Below, in pieces: positions 60,606-64,000 of a stretch of DNA of 64,000 bases. The translations under genes and the position numbers were made by a program. The notes beneath the pieces are model-generated. The model made no database searches. It had not been told where the DNA came from and worked only from the letters and a program-made list of their open reading frames with translations. How positions within the stretch are numbered: the first letter of the stretch is position 1; every line of letters starts with the position of its first letter. The stretch is from Theobroma cacao (lineage: Eukaryota; Streptophyta; Magnoliopsida; Malvales; Malvaceae): the NCBI RefSeq assembly GCF_000208745.1, contig NC_030853.1:18669986-18733985 (forward strand). Reading direction: 5' to 3'.

Positions 60606-61029
60606 CATTTCGGAGGAAACTACAGCAAAGACCATTTGCATGGACTCATTGAAAGAATATATCCAATAAATCAACAAGAAAAACAGCTCTATCTATCCAT
60701 TTTGCGCTCTCATCTCATGGCTTCCTTTTCCCTCCTTCCACTTACTTGCGGTAACCAAATAACCAAGTGGTTTCAAGTTTAAATTAATACTGTGATTGAT
60801 GTGAGTATTTATATATAATGCAAGAGTGTGCCTCTCGGATCAGAAGATAATTGAATGAGTAAAGTTTAAACTTAAGCATGCATTACATTGATTTAAACTG
60901 GAAGCACTATTATCCACCTATCTTTGTGTATTTGCTGCTGACGTTTATCAAATAGGAAAGTTTTTTTTATGTTTATCAAATTAGTAAGCACTAATATATA
61001 TATATTGTATATGCAAAAATAAAAAAAAT

Positions 61030-61131
61030 TAGAAATTAAGTAGCATGCATGCTTGCATCTAAATTTTTATCAACAAAATACATGAACAAGCAAAAAAAGT
61101 AGAAGAACTTACCTCATTATTTTTGAGCATA
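61030..61131 (-). pseudogene. Remnant of a TNL intron and NBS exon end
   Basis: This copies 42645-42745 of the TNL pseudogene: gcatctaaatttttatcaac, aaaatacatgaacaag, then an exon end reading LLKNN-like codons before the donor GAG/gtaagtt. The sequence beyond switches to a LINE fragment. It shows that a second TNL gene once stood here. Confidence 0.7.
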
Positions 61132-61600
61132 CCTATGCCAGGAGATTTCAGGCTTTTTACAAATCAAGCAGTCCCAAGTGGGACTAGTATGTATAAACTC
61201 TAGACACGAGGCCAGACTCACTACTTCATCTTGTTTCACTGATTCAGGAAGAGTGCTACTGAAAAGGCCATTCTGTAGTTCCAGTATAGCACTAGAATGA
61301 GCCATGGGCCAATTCCAATTCCCTTCTCTTATTAAGACATCAGTAATTTCAGTTTTTCATAAATGAGGCTTCTGCCATACTTGCTAAGCAAAGGGCCACT
61401 AGAATGCCAGTTATCATGCCACAAGAAAGTAGTTTCGCCATTCCTTGTAGAATAGCTTGAGTAAAGACCTGGCTGTATCCATCCCTCAACTTCAAGATCT
61501 TCCTCCAATGCCAGCTACAAATATTTAGAGTTTTGACTTGCCAAAAGCTCTTGTTTAAGAAGGTACATACCCACCCAAGCTGCACAAACAGAGCCTTTTT
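61117..61600 (-). pseudogene. L1-type LINE ORF2 C-terminal remnant
   Basis: Minus-strand frames with small shifts read NKSFWQVKTLNICSWHWRKILKLRD, then NGETTFLWHDNWHSSGPLL, then LIYE. The W-x-W-RKILKLR and F-W-HD-W-x-x-x-GPLL blocks are the region between reverse transcriptase and the zf-RVT domain of plant L1 elements. Several stops and frameshifts are present. Confidence 0.62.
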
Positions 61601-61605
61601 AAAAG

Positions 61606-62337
61606 GATAACTAAATGAAATTTTAAAAGATTTTTTTAATTAAATTATTGTTTTATATATCAACAATAATATTAGAATGTTAATATATATTTATTTATTA
61701 ATTTTTATTTGATTTATTAATTTCTTTAAATATAACCTAATCAGAGAGGATTAAGGAATCTTGAAACCCTACCTATGGAATTTAAATGGTCATATAATAG
61801 TAATTCTTTTAAATTTTTGCATAAGATTCTCCAAGAAAAATGAAAATTAGATTTTTTCGTGTTAGTCAGATGGCTTCCCCCCTTCTCAAAGGCCCAAAAC
61901 AGATGACAATCCTTACCTTAGGTGTAGAATTATGATCCAAATTCAGAATTATTTTGACCCAAGAGTTTTCAGACCTTCAATGGTTAGGCGTTCTTCTTTG
62001 GGAAAAACTTAAGCTTCCTCCCTTTTTGGCTCATATTTCCATGATCTTCATTTCTCTTTGCATCTCAATGCTCTCAAAATCTCTAAATTACAAAACACAC
62101 CCCTTCACTATCATAGGGCAGCTGAAGCAAAAAGAAGTTCAAAAGAAAACATTATAGTCAGACAAGGTTTAAAAAGGGTTCAAGGCGGTTGCTGCTTCCC
62201 TTTCTCTATATTACTTGACTCTCTCTATGAATTTTATTTTTTCTTCAGATGTTATTTTCTCAAACCCATTTGCTCTTCTCTCAAAATTTGCCTAAAAATC
62301 CCACTTAATTTTCAGTTTCACCACTTATTTAATAATT
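61606..62337. other. AT-rich DNA between LINE remnant and Copia LTR
   Basis: The plus-strand open frames at 61954-62157 and 62058-62369 overlap each other and have no family match. The five bases before the LTR (taatt) would be its target duplication if the other end, outside the window, matches. Confidence 0.4.
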
Positions 62338-63137
62338 TGTTGGTGCAAATGGGTTTAGATGGAATTTAAGAACTGGCAAAATGGACTTCAAGGCAAGCCT
62401 TTTAATGGACTCTATCTTTAAGACTTATTTAGTCCTCACCACTCAGTATGTAAAGGGGAAAATGCGAATAACCTTAGGGATACAATGAAGCCAACATCTA
62501 ACTTTGTCTTTCACTTTGCAAGAGTAGACCGTTAGATACACCAGAGGGTTTACAAAGTTGTTCAGCCTTAGAGCCTACTTTCTGCAGCAAGTAGATTATA
62601 AGAAATTTGGATGTTTTTATAGTTGATGGAAACTTAAGTGTTTATGTTAATAGAACAAAACACTTTTCTTGCTCTTGATTTATGTGCTCTTGGTTTGTTT
62701 TTGATTTGATGTTTCAAAATGGTTGACAACAAGCCCTTTATACAGGTTTGCAAGTATCTCTTCTTCAAGGACACAACTCTTTCATTAAGGCACCATTTTA
62801 TCTAAAAGACATCTTTACATTTTGCAAGACACAACATTTGGATAAAGGTATTGTTTCAATAATCATCTTATGAAAAGACAACTATTCATTTCATAAAACA
62901 TAATCTTTGACTTATAATTTGAAATAATAACTTTCCATATTTAACTGTTGAGCGATGGTGTTTTTTTTATTTGTCTCATAACAGTTGGATGTTATTTTAC
63001 CAAGAGACATAACCACTCAAATGAAAACCTACCTACAATCCAATAGTCACTTTATGTAACTTTATGTGACATAACCTTTGTGCTAAGATAGCTTTTCATT
63101 ATATGATATAATCTTTGATTTTGAAAATACACCAACA
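62338..63137 (-). repeat. Ty1/Copia 3' LTR, exactly 800 bp
   Basis: On the minus strand the LTR starts TGTTGGTG at 63137 and ends CACCAACA at 62338, a perfect 8-bp terminal inverted repeat. The polypurine tract abuts its start. The size and TG...CA ends are typical of plant Copia elements. Confidence 0.88.
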
Positions 63138-63149
63138 ATCCCCTACCAT
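63138..63149 (-). other. Polypurine tract of the Copia element
   Basis: The minus strand reads ATGGTAGGGGAT directly before TGTTGG, the usual Copia plus-strand primer. Confidence 0.75.
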
Positions 63150-63683
63150 TTTCAAAATTTCCAAATACTAACAACTTTAGAAATTTTGTGCATAAATGAA
63201 GGTATCTCGCAGATTTGAACCTTTACTTAGTAAATATGGTTGGTTATAGTTTGAATTGAATGGTTGACCATGCATTGAACTATTGATTCTTCATTTGATT
63301 AGTCGGGCCACTAAACACACATAAGCTTCCTTGCCACTTTGGATCTAGTTTTGCCAACACGTTTTATGACCTTGTGTTTTGCATTCATGAGTGAGTGCTA
63401 TTAGAGTCAAGCTTTTAGCTCCTAGAAGCGGCCACACTTCCACTCACATAGGTAGCTTCTATCAAAAGTACTCCGTAATTATAGTACTTCAATATATACA
63501 TGTTATGGGTCTATTAAGAACTTTTGTTTAACCTTACCTTACGCATTACGGTAACCAAGCATTATACACCTTGGGATGAAGAATATAAATTAGTGCTTGC
63601 AATCATCCATGTAGTAGAATGGTTAGCACCCAAGACTTGCAAGTCAACCACATGCGTCGAGGTGAGCTCCCACCATTGGAGAT
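63150..63683 (-). other. Copia 3' untranslated region
   Basis: Non-coding stretch of about 530 bp between the end of RNase H and the polypurine tract. No frame with retroelement motifs was found. Confidence 0.55.
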
Positions 63684-64000
63684 TTAGTTGATAGGCTTGA
63701 GACCCATCCCTCCTGAGGTTTTTATTACCAAGTCCTTTTAGACTTTTAGTAAACAGATCTGCTAAATTTTCACAAGATCTCCCATAAATTATAGTGACTA
63801 TACCATCACTAATTCATTGTCTTACAATGCTATGTCGAAGTCCAATATATTGACTCTTTCCATTGTATGCTTGATTATATGCCTTTGATACAATTGCTTC
63901 ATTATCACAATATATCAAGATTAGTGCCATTGGTTTAGGCCACAACGGAATTTCATAGAGCAAATCTCTCAACCATTCCGCTTCTTGGGTGGCAGATGCT
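63684..64000 (-). pseudogene. Ty1/Copia RNase H C-terminus (partial)
   Basis: The minus strand reads ATQEAEWLRDLLYE, IYCDNEAIVSKAYN, HSIVRQ, a stop, then NLADLFTKSL and, after a frameshift, MGLKPIN with a stop at 63684-63686. This is the end of Copia polyprotein. The rest lies beyond the window edge. One nonsense codon and one frameshift indicate an inactive copy. Confidence 0.8.

Noticed and set aside
1..64000. CRISPR arrays, bacterial operons, tRNA or rRNA genes
   Set aside because: None seen. The introns, TIR-NBS-LRR gene and transposon types show a plant nuclear genome, and no tRNA arm pattern was recognised by eye.

Overview
The window is 64 kb of eudicot nuclear DNA. It is AT-rich and intron-containing, with long non-coding stretches, several transposon classes and two assembly gaps (33668-33732 and 58794-59773). 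A TIR-NBS-LRR gene argues for a dicot rather than a grass. I cannot name the species.

Layout. 1-5.9 kb: an orphan serpin C-terminal fragment, an intronless MAPKKK-type kinase gene (minus) with a TATA box, and a broken GDSL-lipase fragment. 5.9-7.7 kb: a minus-strand locus for RGF/GLV/CLEL secreted peptide hormones, with one signal-peptide exon and two tandem downstream exon pairs, each ending in a different RGF-type peptide. The 62-nt second exons have the same length and phase, so the pairs look like mutually exclusive alternatives. 7.7-15.4 kb: no gene recognised. 15.4-17.3 kb: an F-box/kelch gene of the At5g15710 type (minus) with a non-coding first exon and a tandem duplication around its start codon. 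18.6-19.0 kb: a Tourist-like MITE with TTA target duplications.

22.1-33.6 kb: a Helitron of about 11.5 kb, on the minus strand, with both termini recognisable. It carries a decayed Rep/helicase gene and an RPA-like gene, and it inserted into an AT microsatellite. 34.5-39.3 kb: a six-exon alpha/beta hydrolase gene of the ABHD17 type (plus), with two G-boxes and a tandem duplication in the leader. 40.8-44.9 kb: a TIR-NBS-LRR pseudogene (minus). A second copy of the 18.6-kb MITE sits inside its first codons, and it also has frameshifts and a nonsense codon.

46.0-57.6 kb: two abutting Ty3/Gypsy elements. The first is Tat-like, with a second RNase H domain. The second is GC-rich, has an initiator-tRNA primer site and is truncated inside integrase. 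Both are full of stops, mostly of the kind cytosine deamination produces. 59.8-64 kb: fragments related to the TIR-NBS-LRR locus, a LINE remnant, and the 3' end of a Ty1/Copia element (minus) with an exactly bounded 800-bp LTR.

The apparently functional host genes are the kinase, the RGF locus, the F-box gene and the ABHD17-like hydrolase. They are independent plant genes, not an operon. The observation most worth testing is the two-cassette RGF locus.
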